NCBI RefSeq assembly: GCF_005795905.1
Contig: NZ_VAWE01000001.1
Coordinates: 682,001-746,000, forward strand
Direction: 5' to 3'
Length of the DNA stretch: 64,000 bases
Origin: Streptomyces marianii
GTDB lineage: Bacteria > Actinomycetota > Actinomycetes > Streptomycetales > Streptomycetaceae
A model generated the notes under the pieces. That model did no database searches. It saw only the letters and a program-made list of their open reading frames with translations, and was not told the origin of the DNA. This document shows positions 45,486 through 54,306 of this stretch, in pieces. Position 1 is the stretch's first letter, and every line of letters starts with the position of its first letter. The position numbers were made by a program, and so were the translations under genes.

Positions 45486-45633
45486 CGCACGCGGGGCGGG
45501 CCCGGCCGCGGACACCGCAGGCCGGGCGCGCCCGCGTACTCGGGCACCCCTCCCCCGATGTCCCCGGTGTCCCGACCGCGGCCCGCGGTGCCCGTCGCCC
45601 CGGGGCCCGTGCCTGCCGTGGCTGCGGCCCCCC

Positions 45634-45903
45634 TCAGTCGGGCTGCCAGTCCCTGACCAGCGCCGTCAGCCCGTAGTCGAGCTCCGAGCCGTCCACGAGC
45701 AGCGCCTCCACCGTGCGGGTGTCGGGGTCGACGTCCGCGACGATGCCGTGGCCCGCGTAGCGCGGATAGCCCGACGCGCCCAGCTCCCCGGTCGTCTCGA
45801 CCACAGCCGTGCGGACCGCGCTGTCCTCGACCGCGGCGCCACCGCGGTCCTCGACGTGCTCCGGCACGAGCAGGATCTCGAAGCGCCGCGGAACAGTGCT
45901 CAT
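45634..45903 (-). CDS. Conserved small protein of unknown function
   Basis: An 89-residue acidic protein (MSTVPRRFEILLVPEHVED...) with alternating beta strands and loops (RTAVVETTGELG, HGIVADVDPDTRTVEALLVDG). No domain is recognised. Codon usage fits coding, with strong third-position GC. It lies between trxA and the LacI gene. The start ATG 45903 has no strong ribosome site. Confidence 0.65.
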   Translation of the reverse strand: MSTVPRRFEILLVPEHVEDRGGAAVEDSAVRTAVVETTGELGASGYPRYAGHGIVADVDPDTRTVEALLVDGSELDYGLTALVRDWQPD

Positions 45904-46026
45904 GCCATGACGCTAGTCAGGCCCGGCGCGTCACGCATGCCGGGCCCCGCCCTCCGGCCGGATCCCCCTTGAGGACACCGCTCCACCCGCTGGTGGCACC
46001 ACGCCGGCCGCAGCCGGTCCCACGCC

Positions 46027-47049
46027 TCAGGTCGACTCGCGCCGCACCACCCTCGTCGCCATCACGTCGTGGCGTTCGGGTGCCCCGTCGGGGTCCCGGA
46101 CCGCGCGGTCCACGAGCCCGGCGAGGTACTGCCCGGTCACCACGTCGATGCGCAAGGTGCTCAGCCGCGGCCGCAGCAGCCGCCCGAGCAGCAGGTCGTC
46201 CGCTCCGATCACGGCGGTGTCCCCGGGGATGGAGAGGCCGACGTCCTGCAGGGCGCGCATCAGGAGCATGGCGTACTCGTCGTTGTACGCGTAGACCGCG
46301 TCCAGCCCAAGCTCCCGCCAGCCCGCCGCGAGCGCCTCGGCGGCCCTCTCCTCGCACGCGAGCGGCACGGCCCGGACGGTCGCCCCGTGCGGCTCCGCCG
46401 CACGGCGGACACCGGTGAGACGCAGCTCGGAGAAGAGTCCGGGGCCGGGCTCCTCGGGCATGATCACGCCGAGACGGCGGTGACCGCGCTCCAGCAGGTG
46501 TTCCGCCGCCCTCGCACCGATCTGCCGCTGGTCCATGAGGAGGGAGTGCGCGCCCTCCACGGCGCGGGTACCCAGCGTGATCACGGCCCTGACGCCCGAG
46601 CGCTTGAGCAACCGCACGCTGTGGGGGGTCAGGACGGTCTCCCCGAGGGAGACGACGGCCGCGGGCCGCAGCTCCGCCCAGGCGCGGGCCGCGGAGTCGC
46701 CGTCGAGGCCCATGCTGCCGTACTGGACGACGGTGTAGTCGAGGCCGCGGAGCGCCCACTGGAGTTCGTCGAGGAAGCGGCTGTGGGGCGGGCAGGCGGA
46801 AACGTGCGCGGTGGGCAGCAGCACCATACGGCTGTGTCCGGCGCGCAGACTGCGCGCGGCCGCGTGGGGCACGTACCCCAGTTCCTCCGCGGCCCGGCGG
46901 ACTCTTCGGCGGGTGGGTTCGCTGATGCGTACCGCCGAAGCGTTGTTCAGCACGTACGAGACGGTCGCCCGGGACACTCCCGCCAGCCGGGCGACGTCGG
47001 CACTGGTCGGAACGGAGCGTTCTCGTGACTCTCTGGATGTGTGGCTCAT
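46027..47049 (-). CDS. LacI-family transcriptional repressor
   Basis: A 340-residue sugar-responsive regulator. The HTH with hinge is at residues 14-70 (TSADVARLAGVSRATVSYVLNN, RVRRAAEELGYVPHAAARSL). The effector domain carries VIGADDLLLGRLLRPRLSTLRIDV, a typical LacI/GalR C-terminal segment. No sugar operon adjoins; the nearest carbohydrate-binding gene lies 9 kb away. The ligand is unknown. It may act on the PARG-like gene upstream or elsewhere. Confidence 0.9.
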   Translation of the reverse strand: MSHTSRESRERSVPTSADVARLAGVSRATVSYVLNNASAVRISEPTRRRVRRAAEELGYVPHAAARSLRAGHSRMVLLPTAHVSACPPHSRFLDELQWALRGLDYTVVQYGSMGLDGDSAARAWAELRPAAVVSLGETVLTPHSVRLLKRSGVRAVITLGTRAVEGAHSLLMDQRQIGARAAEHLLERGHRRLGVIMPEEPGPGLFSELRLTGVRRAAEPHGATVRAVPLACEERAAEALAAGWRELGLDAVYAYNDEYAMLLMRALQDVGLSIPGDTAVIGADDLLLGRLLRPRLSTLRIDVVTGQYLAGLVDRAVRDPDGAPERHDVMATRVVRREST

Positions 47050-47186
47050 CGCGCCCGGAATCCTTCCAGACCGTTTCCGCGGTCGGCCCGGGGGTTGGCC
47101 TGAAGTGATCGCCGCCGGGGCGGAACGGGGACGGAACCGACCGGGCCCGGACCGGGGCCGGTGCCGGTCGCGACGCGGGCCCGGGC

Positions 47187-48032
47187 TCAGGATGCCTGAG
47201 CAGGCGACGAGCCCGCCGGGAAGGCCGCCTGGAACGCCCCGAGCGTCCTCGTCTCCCGGGTCCGGTCCAGCACCGCGAAGACGATCTCGTCGAAGTGCCC
47301 GGAGAAGCGCCCGTCCCCGGTGAGCAGCGCCCGGAACGCCCCCGCGACCTGCGCCGGGTCGTTGCGGAAGACCCCACAGCCCCAGGCGCCCAGGACGAGC
47401 CTTCGGTAGCCCGTCACCGCAGCCGTCTCCAGGACCCGCTCGGCCCGGGAGGCCAGGGCCGCCGGGATACGGTCGGCCAGCTCAGGCGTGCGGCCGGTGA
47501 TCACGCCCGCGTTGGGCGCCGGCGAGGTGAGGAAGCCGACCGTGAACGGGGTGTCGAGGAGCCCGCCTCGCTCGTCCCGGAACACCGGCACTCCGGGCGA
47601 GTGGATCACCCGGTCGGAGTAGAACGGGTCCCGGACCTCACGGTGGTGGGCGTAGAACCCGGGCACGGCCAGCAGCGTGGTGTAGAGCGCGGAGTCGCGG
47701 CAGAGCGCTTCCTCCTGCGCCTGGGCGCCGTTGAGGTACCCGCCCCCGGGATTGCGGGCCGAGGCGAAGTTCAGGACCGCGACCGGACCGGCGCTCCGGC
47801 CGGTCAACCGCCGCGCGGCCGCCAGGCTGCTCTCCCCGGTCACCTCGCATAGGCTGAAACGGTCCGTGTCGGGGACCATCGGCACGGGCCCGGGCCCGAA
47901 CATCCGTGTCCCCTCGACCGCGGCGGACAGATCCCCGCCGATCGTCACCGTGTGGCCGCCCGGTGCCCGGTAACGGCCCGCTTCGACGATCTCCTGGGTC
48001 TGCCGTGCGACCCCACGCAAGCGTGCACTCAT
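47187..48032 (-). CDS. TIGR02452/DUF2263 macrodomain protein, bacterial PARG-like
   Basis: A 281-residue protein with the poly(ADP-ribose) glycohydrolase signature: NFASARNPGGGYLNGAQAQEEALCR, giving GGG-x7-QEE. A further macrodomain block, LVLGAWGCGVFRNDPAQVAGAF, closes the ADP-ribose pocket. Bacterial PARGs of this type remove ADP-ribose chains from proteins; the QEE glutamates are catalytic. No ADP-ribosyltransferase gene is adjacent. ATG 48032 is divergent from egtA at 48190. Confidence 0.85.
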   Translation of the reverse strand: MSARLRGVARQTQEIVEAGRYRAPGGHTVTIGGDLSAAVEGTRMFGPGPVPMVPDTDRFSLCEVTGESSLAAARRLTGRSAGPVAVLNFASARNPGGGYLNGAQAQEEALCRDSALYTTLLAVPGFYAHHREVRDPFYSDRVIHSPGVPVFRDERGGLLDTPFTVGFLTSPAPNAGVITGRTPELADRIPAALASRAERVLETAAVTGYRRLVLGAWGCGVFRNDPAQVAGAFRALLTGDGRFSGHFDEIVFAVLDRTRETRTLGAFQAAFPAGSSPAQAS

Positions 48033-48189
48033 GCCCCGAATCCTCAGTGATCAAGGAGGCGCCCGGCAAGCCTGTATTCGCCCCGCTCACCTCGCCGGAA
48101 GCAGAGCCGCCCCACTCGAGGGGCAGTCTTGTGCGAACCGCAGCGGTGGCATTAGGTGGACGGAACGCCTTCGACAGGAGGATTCGACC

Positions 48190-49458
48190 ATGGCAGCACC
48201 CGGCCACGCGGGCAGCACCCCGCCCCTCTCCGAGGACGACGCCGAAGCACTGCTCCGGTGTATCTGCTTCAAGACGGGCCCGCCCCGCACCGTCGGCGTG
48301 GAGCTGGAATGGCTCGTGCACGACCGGTACCTACCGCATCTGCCCGTCGACGAGGCCCGTCTCGACCGGGCCTTCGCCGGACTCCGGGGCCTGGCCCTCG
48401 GTTCGGCGCTCACCTTCGAACCGGGCGGGCAGCTGGAGCTCAGCTCGCGGCCCGCCGCGTCGCTGATGGAGTGCATCGACTCCACGGCGGCTGATCTGAC
48501 CACCGTCCGGACCGCACTGGCCCGGTCCGGGCTGACTCTGACCGGATACGGTCACGACCCCTGGAACCCGCCCCGCCGGCTGCTGCGCGAGCCGCGGTAC
48601 GACGCCATGGAGGCGTGCTTCGACCGCACCGGCCCCGCCGGCCGGTCCATGATGTGCTCCTCCGCGTCCGTCCAGGTGTGCCTGGACGCCGGGCACGAGG
48701 AGCCCGGCCCGCTCGGCCTCGGCCGCCGCTGGCAGCTCGCGCACCTGCTGGGGGCGGTGCTCGTCGCAGCCTTCGCCAACTCCCCGGCCGGGGCCGGCGA
48801 GCCCACCGGATGGCGCTCGACCCGGCAGTCGCTGTGGGCCGGCCTGGACCCGGCACGGGCCCTGGCACCGCCCACGGGCGCACCGCCGCGCGACGCCTGG
48901 GTCGCGCACGTGCTGGACACGCCGGTGATGTGCATCCGGGCCGCGGACGGTCCCTGGCCGGTGCCGGACGGGCTGACGTTCCGGCAGTGGATCCGGTCCG
49001 GGAAGCCCCGGCCGCCCACCCGCGCCGACCTCGAGTACCACATGACCACGCTCTTCCCTCCGGTGCGGCCGCGCGGGCATCTCGAACTGCGCATGATCGA
49101 CGCGCAGCCGGGGGAGACGGGATGGATGGTTCCGCTCGCCGTCACCATGGCGCTGTTCGACGACCCGGAGGCCGCGGAGACCGCCTACCGCACGGTCAAG
49201 CCGCTCGCCGAGACCGCCGGCACCCGGCCCGCGCCCCGCAACCCCCTGTGGGAGAGCGCCGCGCGGAACGGGCTCACCGACCCCGAACTGCACGGTGCGG
49301 CCGTCAGCTGCTTCGCCGTCGCCCTGGAGGCCCTGCCCCGGCTGGGCGCCTCACAGGCCGTGCAGGACGCGGTCGCCGCGTTCCACGACCGCCATGTCCT
49401 GCCGGGCCGCTGCCCGGCCGACGGCTTCTCGCTCCTCAGCAAGGAGACCAGCTCATGA
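48190..49458 (+). CDS. egtA: Glutamate-cysteine ligase, ergothioneine pathway (EgtA)
   Basis: A 422-residue GCS2-type ligase that makes gamma-glutamylcysteine, the sulfur donor for ergothioneine. VGVELEWLVHDRY near residue 37 and MMCSSASVQVCLD near 155 match actinobacterial EgtA. ATG 48190 has ACAGGAGG upstream. Its stop overlaps the egtB ATG (ATGA), so it heads a four-gene coupled operon. Confidence 0.92.
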   Translation: MAAPGHAGSTPPLSEDDAEALLRCICFKTGPPRTVGVELEWLVHDRYLPHLPVDEARLDRAFAGLRGLALGSALTFEPGGQLELSSRPAASLMECIDSTAADLTTVRTALARSGLTLTGYGHDPWNPPRRLLREPRYDAMEACFDRTGPAGRSMMCSSASVQVCLDAGHEEPGPLGLGRRWQLAHLLGAVLVAAFANSPAGAGEPTGWRSTRQSLWAGLDPARALAPPTGAPPRDAWVAHVLDTPVMCIRAADGPWPVPDGLTFRQWIRSGKPRPPTRADLEYHMTTLFPPVRPRGHLELRMIDAQPGETGWMVPLAVTMALFDDPEAAETAYRTVKPLAETAGTRPAPRNPLWESAARNGLTDPELHGAAVSCFAVALEALPRLGASQAVQDAVAAFHDRHVLPGRCPADGFSLLSKETSS

Positions 49459-50768
49459 CCGAGACCCCGGTGGCCGCGGACGACGTGCTCAGGAAGCGCG
49501 CGCTGGAGGCGCTCACCACGGCCCGGGCCCGCACCAGGCTGCTGACGGAGTGCGTCGAGGACGACGAGCTCACCGCCCAGCACTCGCCCCTGATGTCCCC
49601 GCTCGTCTGGGACCTGGCGCACATCGGCAACCAGGAGGAGCAGTGGCTCCTGCGGACCGTCGCCGGACGGGACGCGATCCGGCCCGAGATCGACTCGGTG
49701 TACGACGCCTTCGAGCACCCGCGTGCCGAGCGCCCGACACTGCCGCTGCTGTCCCCCGCCGAGTCCCGGACGTACGCCTCCGACATCCGCGGCCGGGTGC
49801 TGGACGTACTGGAGGCGCACCCGCTGCACGGCAGCCCGCTCGTGGACGCCGCCTTCGCCTTCGGGATGATCGCGCAGCACGAGCAGCAGCACGACGAGAC
49901 CATGCTCATCACCCACCAGCTGCGGCGCGGCCCGGCGGCGCTCGACGCGCCGGAACCGCCCGGCGGCGGCACGGCCGGGCTGCCGGCCGAAGTGCTGGTG
50001 CCGGCGGGCCCGTTCACGATGGGCACCTCCACGGAGCCGTGGGCCCTGGACAACGAACGGCCCGCGCACCACCGCCGTGTGGACGCCTTCCACATCGACA
50101 CCACCCCCGTCACGAACGGGGCGTTCCAGGCGTTCGTGGCGGACGGCGGCTACACCGACGAGCGCTGGTGGGCGCCCGAGGGCTGGGACCAGATCCGCAG
50201 GCACGACATCGGCGCGCCGCTGTTCTGGCGGCGCGAGGGCGGCCAGTGGCTGCGCCGCCGGTTCGGGGTGACCGAGCCGGTGCCCGAGGACGAGCCGGTG
50301 CTGCACGTCAGCTGGTTCGAGGCGGACGCCTACGCGCGCTGGGCGGGACGGCGGCTGCCGACGGAGGCGGAGTGGGAGAAGGCCGCCCGGCACGACCCCG
50401 CGTCCGGCCGCTCGCAGCGCTACCCGTGGGGCGACGAGGACCCGACGCCCGAGCGGGCGAACCTGGGGCAGCGGCATCTGCGGCCCGCACCCGCCGGGGC
50501 GTACCCGGAGGGCGCCTCACCGCTCGGGGTGCGGCAGCTGATCGGCGACGTGTGGGAGTGGACGTCGAGCGACTTCCTGCCGTACCCGGGTTTCGCGGCC
50601 TTCCCCTACCGCGAGTACTCGGAGGTGTTCTTCGGCCCCGGGTACAAGGTGCTGCGGGGCGGTTCGTTCGCCGTGGACGCCGTGGCCTGCCGGGGCACCT
50701 TCCGCAACTGGGACCTGCCGGTGCGCCGGCAGATCTTCTGCGGGTTCCGTACCGCGCGGGACGCGTGA
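49455..50768 (+). CDS. egtB: Iron(II)-dependent sulfoxide synthase EgtB
   Basis: A 437-residue enzyme that couples gamma-glutamylcysteine (or cysteine) to hercynine with oxygen. The N-terminal DinB-like domain supplies the iron-binding histidines: H56 in LAHIGNQEEQW, and H142 and H146 in QHEQQHDE. The C-terminal FGE-sulfatase domain runs from about 180 to the end (VPAGPFTMGTSTEPWALDNERP, RRLPTEAEWEKAARH, VWEWTSSDF, LRGGSF). It overlaps egtA at its start and egtC at its stop. Confidence 0.94.
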   Translation: MTETPVAADDVLRKRALEALTTARARTRLLTECVEDDELTAQHSPLMSPLVWDLAHIGNQEEQWLLRTVAGRDAIRPEIDSVYDAFEHPRAERPTLPLLSPAESRTYASDIRGRVLDVLEAHPLHGSPLVDAAFAFGMIAQHEQQHDETMLITHQLRRGPAALDAPEPPGGGTAGLPAEVLVPAGPFTMGTSTEPWALDNERPAHHRRVDAFHIDTTPVTNGAFQAFVADGGYTDERWWAPEGWDQIRRHDIGAPLFWRREGGQWLRRRFGVTEPVPEDEPVLHVSWFEADAYARWAGRRLPTEAEWEKAARHDPASGRSQRYPWGDEDPTPERANLGQRHLRPAPAGAYPEGASPLGVRQLIGDVWEWTSSDFLPYPGFAAFPYREYSEVFFGPGYKVLRGGSFAVDAVACRGTFRNWDLPVRRQIFCGFRTARDA

Positions 50769-51523
50769 TGTGCCGCCATATCGCCTTCCTGGGGCGGCCG
50801 ACGGCACTGGGTGAGCTGCTGGTGCGCCCGCCGCATGCGCTGCTGCGGCAGTCGTGGGCGCCACGCCGGCAGCGGTACGGGACGGTGAACGCGGACGGTT
50901 TCGGCGTGGGCTGGTACGCCGAGGGCGATCCGGTGCCGGCGCGCTACCGGCGTTCCGGCCCCGTCTGGGCCGACCTGTCCTTCGCCGATCTGGCCCGGGT
51001 GGTCCGCAGCGAGGCTCTGCTGGCCGCCGTGCGCGACGCCACCGAGGCCGGCGCGGACGGCGAGGCCGCGGCCGCCCCGTTCGCCACCGGGCCCTGGCTG
51101 TTCAGCCACAACGGCGCCGTGAGGGGCTGGCCCGGCAGCGTTGCCGCGCTCGCCACCGCACTGCCCGCGACGGAACTGCTGTCGCTGGAGGCGCGCTGCG
51201 ACTCCGCGCTGCTGTGGGCGCTGGTGCTGCACCGGCTGCGGGACGGTGACGAGCCGGGGCAGGCCGTGGCCGACACCGTGCTCGACGTGGCCCGGGCCGC
51301 GCCGGACTCCCGGCTCAACCTGCTGCTGACCGACGGCGTGACGATCGCCGCGACCGCCTGGGGCGACACGCTCTGGTACCTGGCCGAACCCGGCCGGGGC
51401 ACGGTCGTGGCGTCGGAGCCGTACGACGACGATCCCCGCTGGTGCGAGGTGCCCGACCGAGCGCTGCTCACGGCGACCCGTACCGACGTACTACTGACCC
51501 CGCTCAAGGAGCCGTCCGCGTGA
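50768..51523 (+). CDS. egtC: Gamma-glutamyl hercynylcysteine sulfoxide hydrolase EgtC
   Basis: A 251-residue class II glutamine-amidotransferase-fold (Ntn) hydrolase. The processed nucleophile Cys2 is in MCRHIAFLG, with NADGFGVGWY and FSHNGAVRGW as the other pocket blocks. It removes glutamate from the sulfoxide made by EgtB. The start overlaps the egtB stop by one base, and the stop overlaps the egtD GTG. Confidence 0.93.
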   Translation: MCRHIAFLGRPTALGELLVRPPHALLRQSWAPRRQRYGTVNADGFGVGWYAEGDPVPARYRRSGPVWADLSFADLARVVRSEALLAAVRDATEAGADGEAAAAPFATGPWLFSHNGAVRGWPGSVAALATALPATELLSLEARCDSALLWALVLHRLRDGDEPGQAVADTVLDVARAAPDSRLNLLLTDGVTIAATAWGDTLWYLAEPGRGTVVASEPYDDDPRWCEVPDRALLTATRTDVLLTPLKEPSA

Positions 51524-52482
51524 GCCCGTTCCAGCTGACCCGCACCCTGCCCGAGGACGCCACGAGTGCCGCGCTGCGCGCCGATGTGCAGCACGGCCTG
51601 ACCCGCAGTCCCAAGGAGCTGCCGCCGAAGTGGTTCTACGACTCCCGCGGCAGCGAGCTGTTCGAGGAGATCACCCGGCTTCCCGAGTACTACCCGACGC
51701 GTGCCGAGCGGGAGATCCTCGCCGGCCGGGCCCGGGACATCGCCGCCGCGACCGGCGCCCGCACCCTGGTGGAGCTCGGCTCCGGCTCGTCGGAGAAGAC
51801 CCGTTTCCTGCTGGACGCCCTGCCCGGACTGCACAGCTACCTCCCGGTGGACGTGAGCGAGAGCGCACTGACCGGGGCCGGGGAGTCGCTGCCCGCGGAT
51901 CGCCCCGGGCTCCATGTGCACGCGCTGGTGGCGGACTTCACCCGGGTGCTGGCCCTGCCGGACACCCCGGGCCCGCGGCTGGTCGCCTTCCTCGGCGGCA
52001 CGATCGGCAATCTGCTGCCCGGCGAGCGCGCGGACTTCCTGCGGTCCGTGCGCGCGCTCCTGTCGCCCGGGGACGCGCTGCTGCTCGGCACGGACCTCGT
52101 GAAGGACGAGGGGGTGCTGGTCGCCGCGTACGACGACGCGGCGGGAGTCACGGCGGAGTTCAACAAGAACGTGCTCGCCGTGGTCAACCGGGAGCTGGGC
52201 GCGGACTTCCCGCTCGACGGCTTCGACCACGTGGCCGTCTGGAACGCGCGGGAGGAGTGGATCGAGATGCGCCTGCGCGCACGCGAGGCGGCGAAGGTGA
52301 GGATCCGCGAGCTGGACCTCGTCGTGCCGTTCGAGGCGGGCGAGGAGATCCGTACGGAGGTGTCGGCGAAGTTCCGTCAGGAGGGCGTGCGTTCGGAACT
52401 CGCGGCCGCCGGAATGGAACTCACCGAGTGGTGGACGGACCCCGAGGGCAGGTTCGCGCTGTCGCTTTCGACCGCGGTCTGA
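51520..52482 (+). CDS. egtD: Histidine N-alpha-methyltransferase EgtD
   Basis: A 320-residue SAM-dependent enzyme that trimethylates histidine to hercynine, the first committed step. PKWFYDSRGSELFEEITRLPEYYPTR (split motif WFYDSRGSELFEEI) is the family hallmark. SAM-binding LVELGSGSSEKTR and AFLGGTIGNLLP follow, with the histidine-binding EFNKNVL segment. GTG 51520 overlaps the egtC stop as GTGA. No egtE (the PLP lyase) follows; that step must be encoded elsewhere. Its last 106 bp overlap the 3' end of the convergent acyltransferase gene. Confidence 0.94.
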   Translation: MSPFQLTRTLPEDATSAALRADVQHGLTRSPKELPPKWFYDSRGSELFEEITRLPEYYPTRAEREILAGRARDIAAATGARTLVELGSGSSEKTRFLLDALPGLHSYLPVDVSESALTGAGESLPADRPGLHVHALVADFTRVLALPDTPGPRLVAFLGGTIGNLLPGERADFLRSVRALLSPGDALLLGTDLVKDEGVLVAAYDDAAGVTAEFNKNVLAVVNRELGADFPLDGFDHVAVWNAREEWIEMRLRAREAAKVRIRELDLVVPFEAGEEIRTEVSAKFRQEGVRSELAAAGMELTEWWTDPEGRFALSLSTAV

Positions 52483-53339
52483 GTGGTGCCCTTGCGGGGC
52501 CCGGGGAGTGCCCGGTGCGGGGCGGTGGCGGCCTCGGGCGCCGCCGCCCCGCAGAGGGCGTGATGAGCGGCCCCGGCCAGTGCCCGCCGGTCGGGGTGGG
52601 CGGCGGCGGGGATCGGCGGCAGGACCGTGATCTCCGCGGTCAGCCCGGCGGTGGCCGCCACCCGCCAGAGCGAGGCGCCCAGCGCGTCGTCGCCGACGAA
52701 CGCGGCCGCGCCGACCGGCCGGTAGGCGATCCGCACGGGCTGTACGGCCGCGCCGGCATCGAGGGCGGCCTGGAACGCGGCATGCCGGAAGCGGCCCCGC
52801 TCCCGTCCGCACCAGGTCGAGCCCTCGGGGAACACGATCACCCGCGAACCGCGCCGGAGCGCACCGGCCACCGCCCCGACGACGCCGGGGAGCTCCCGCA
52901 GCCGGTCGCGGTCGACGAACAGGGTTCCGCCGAACCGGGCGAGCGGTCCGAGCACGGGCCACTGCCGCACCTCCCGCTTGGCCAGCATCCGCCCGGGCAG
53001 GACCGAGGCGACGAGCGGGACGTCCAGCCAGGAGATGTGGTTGGGGACGACGAGGGTGCCCGGCCCGGGAAGCCCGGGCCCCCGCTGCCCCGGGAAGGCG
53101 CCTGTCACCCGGACCCGTACGCCGAAGGCCCGGATCACCGCGCGGCACCACAGCCCGACGAGACGGGCGCGGCCGGCCGGTCCCAGGAGGGTCGCCGCCG
53201 GGGCGAGAACGACGCCCGCGAGCACCGCCGCCGTACCGGTGATCAGGCGGAGGACCGCGGTGGTCCGGCGCGCGGCCGGCCACCGCGGGGACGCGCAGTC
53301 GGCGGGCGTGCAGGGAGCGGTGGGCAGCCAGACGCTCAT
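52377..53339 (-). CDS. 1-acyl-glycerol-3-phosphate/lyso-ornithine-lipid acyltransferase (PlsC/OlsA-like)
   Basis: A 320-residue membrane-associated acyltransferase. The catalytic NHISWLD (NHx4D motif) and FPEGSTW are present, with VDRDR between them. One hydrophobic helix near residue 35-60 anchors it. ATG 53339 overlaps the stop of the upstream N-acyltransferase gene (ATGA), so the pair acts together. In ornithine-lipid synthesis OlsB N-acylates ornithine and OlsA adds the second acyl chain. The C-terminal 60 residues run antisense through the end of egtD, and the family usually ends earlier, so this tail may be a lineage-specific extension. Confidence 0.85.
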   Translation of the reverse strand: MSVWLPTAPCTPADCASPRWPAARRTTAVLRLITGTAAVLAGVVLAPAATLLGPAGRARLVGLWCRAVIRAFGVRVRVTGAFPGQRGPGLPGPGTLVVPNHISWLDVPLVASVLPGRMLAKREVRQWPVLGPLARFGGTLFVDRDRLRELPGVVGAVAGALRRGSRVIVFPEGSTWCGRERGRFRHAAFQAALDAGAAVQPVRIAYRPVGAAAFVGDDALGASLWRVAATAGLTAEITVLPPIPAAAHPDRRALAGAAHHALCGAAAPEAATAPHRALPGPRKGTTQTAVESDSANLPSGSVHHSVSSIPAAASSERTPS

Positions 53340-54112
53340 TTCACCGGCGCCAGGGAGAGGAAGTGACGCAGGTAGCGGGGGTTGGTACGGCGCAGCGACA
53401 GCAGGACGTAGAGGTCGGCGACGCCGAAGTCGGGGTCGTGGGCGGGCGCACCGCAGATCCAGGCGCCGAGACGGAGGTAGCCGCGCAGCAGCGGCGGGAG
53501 TTCGGTGCGGCCCTCGGGGCGGGCGATGCCGTCGGCGCTCCAGAGCTTGTGCGGAGTGACCCAGTAGTCCTCCGGCGCGAGGTGCTTGGCCTTGACGGCG
53601 TCCCAGGTCGCGGCGGCGAGGGCACCGCCGTCGGCGAGCGGCACCGAGCAGCAGCCGGACAGCCAGGTGTGGCCGGTGCGGGTCATGTAGCGGGCGAGCC
53701 CGGCCCAGACGAGGGCGATGACGGCACCGTTGCGGTGGGCGGGGTGGACGCAGGAGCGGCCCACCTCGACCAGGTCGTCGCGGATGGGGGCGAGCCGGGA
53801 CAGGTCGAACTCGGTCTCGGAGTAGAGCCGTCCGGCGACCCGGGCGCGCTCGGGCGTCAGCACGCGGTAGGTGCCGACGACCTCGCCGGTGTCCTCGTGG
53901 CGCACCAGGATGTGGTCGCAGTACGCGTCGAAGGCGTCTATGTCCAGTCCGGGTTCCGGGCCTTCGAGGCGGGCGCCCATCTCCCCGGCGAACACCTGGT
54001 GGCGCAGCCGCTGCGCGGCCCGTACGTCCTCCTGGTCCCTGGCGAGCGACACCACGTAGCGGGGCTCGGCGGCGACGAGGGGCGCGGGGACGACAGCTGG
54101 CGATGCGGGCAT
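53336..54112 (-). CDS. GNAT-like N-acyltransferase, OlsB type
   Basis: A 258-residue acyltransferase of the hemolysin/OlsB group. VVSLARDQEDVRAAQRLRHQVF, FDAYCDHILVRHEDTGEVVGTYRVL and VEVGRSCVHPAHRNG are the family blocks. It probably transfers a 3-hydroxyacyl group from ACP to ornithine, giving lyso-ornithine lipid. ATG 54112 has GAGGAGA upstream. The downstream PlsC-like partner overlaps it by four bases. Substrate identity is by homology only. Confidence 0.85.
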   Translation of the reverse strand: MPASPAVVPAPLVAAEPRYVVSLARDQEDVRAAQRLRHQVFAGEMGARLEGPEPGLDIDAFDAYCDHILVRHEDTGEVVGTYRVLTPERARVAGRLYSETEFDLSRLAPIRDDLVEVGRSCVHPAHRNGAVIALVWAGLARYMTRTGHTWLSGCCSVPLADGGALAAATWDAVKAKHLAPEDYWVTPHKLWSADGIARPEGRTELPPLLRGYLRLGAWICGAPAHDPDFGVADLYVLLSLRRTNPRYLRHFLSLAPVK

Positions 54113-54238
54113 GGCGGTCTCCTCTGCCGGAACGGTGGGACCGGACCGCGGCTGCGGCGGTCCGCCCCTAACTAATTCCGTGACCGGCTGGATTCGACAT
54201 GACGGCGGTGCGGAGCGGGGATGTGCGCAGTCTGAACG

Positions 54239-54266
54239 CCCGCCCTCCCCGTACGGGGAGGGCGGG
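54239..54266 (-). terminator. 12-bp perfect-stem terminator hairpin
   Basis: CCCGCCCTCCCC and its complement flank a GTAC loop, 41 bp beyond the repeat-protein stop on the minus strand. It is likely the terminator of that gene and separates it from the olsB-like operon. Confidence 0.7.
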
Positions 54267-54306
54267 AGGTGAGGACGTACCCTGCGGCGGGGATGGCCGC
54301 TTCGCG

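Noticed and set aside
46027..47049. LacI protein as regulator of the sugar-binding gene at 55245
   Set aside because: The genes are 9 kb apart with unrelated operons between, and that promoter carries a DasR-like site instead.
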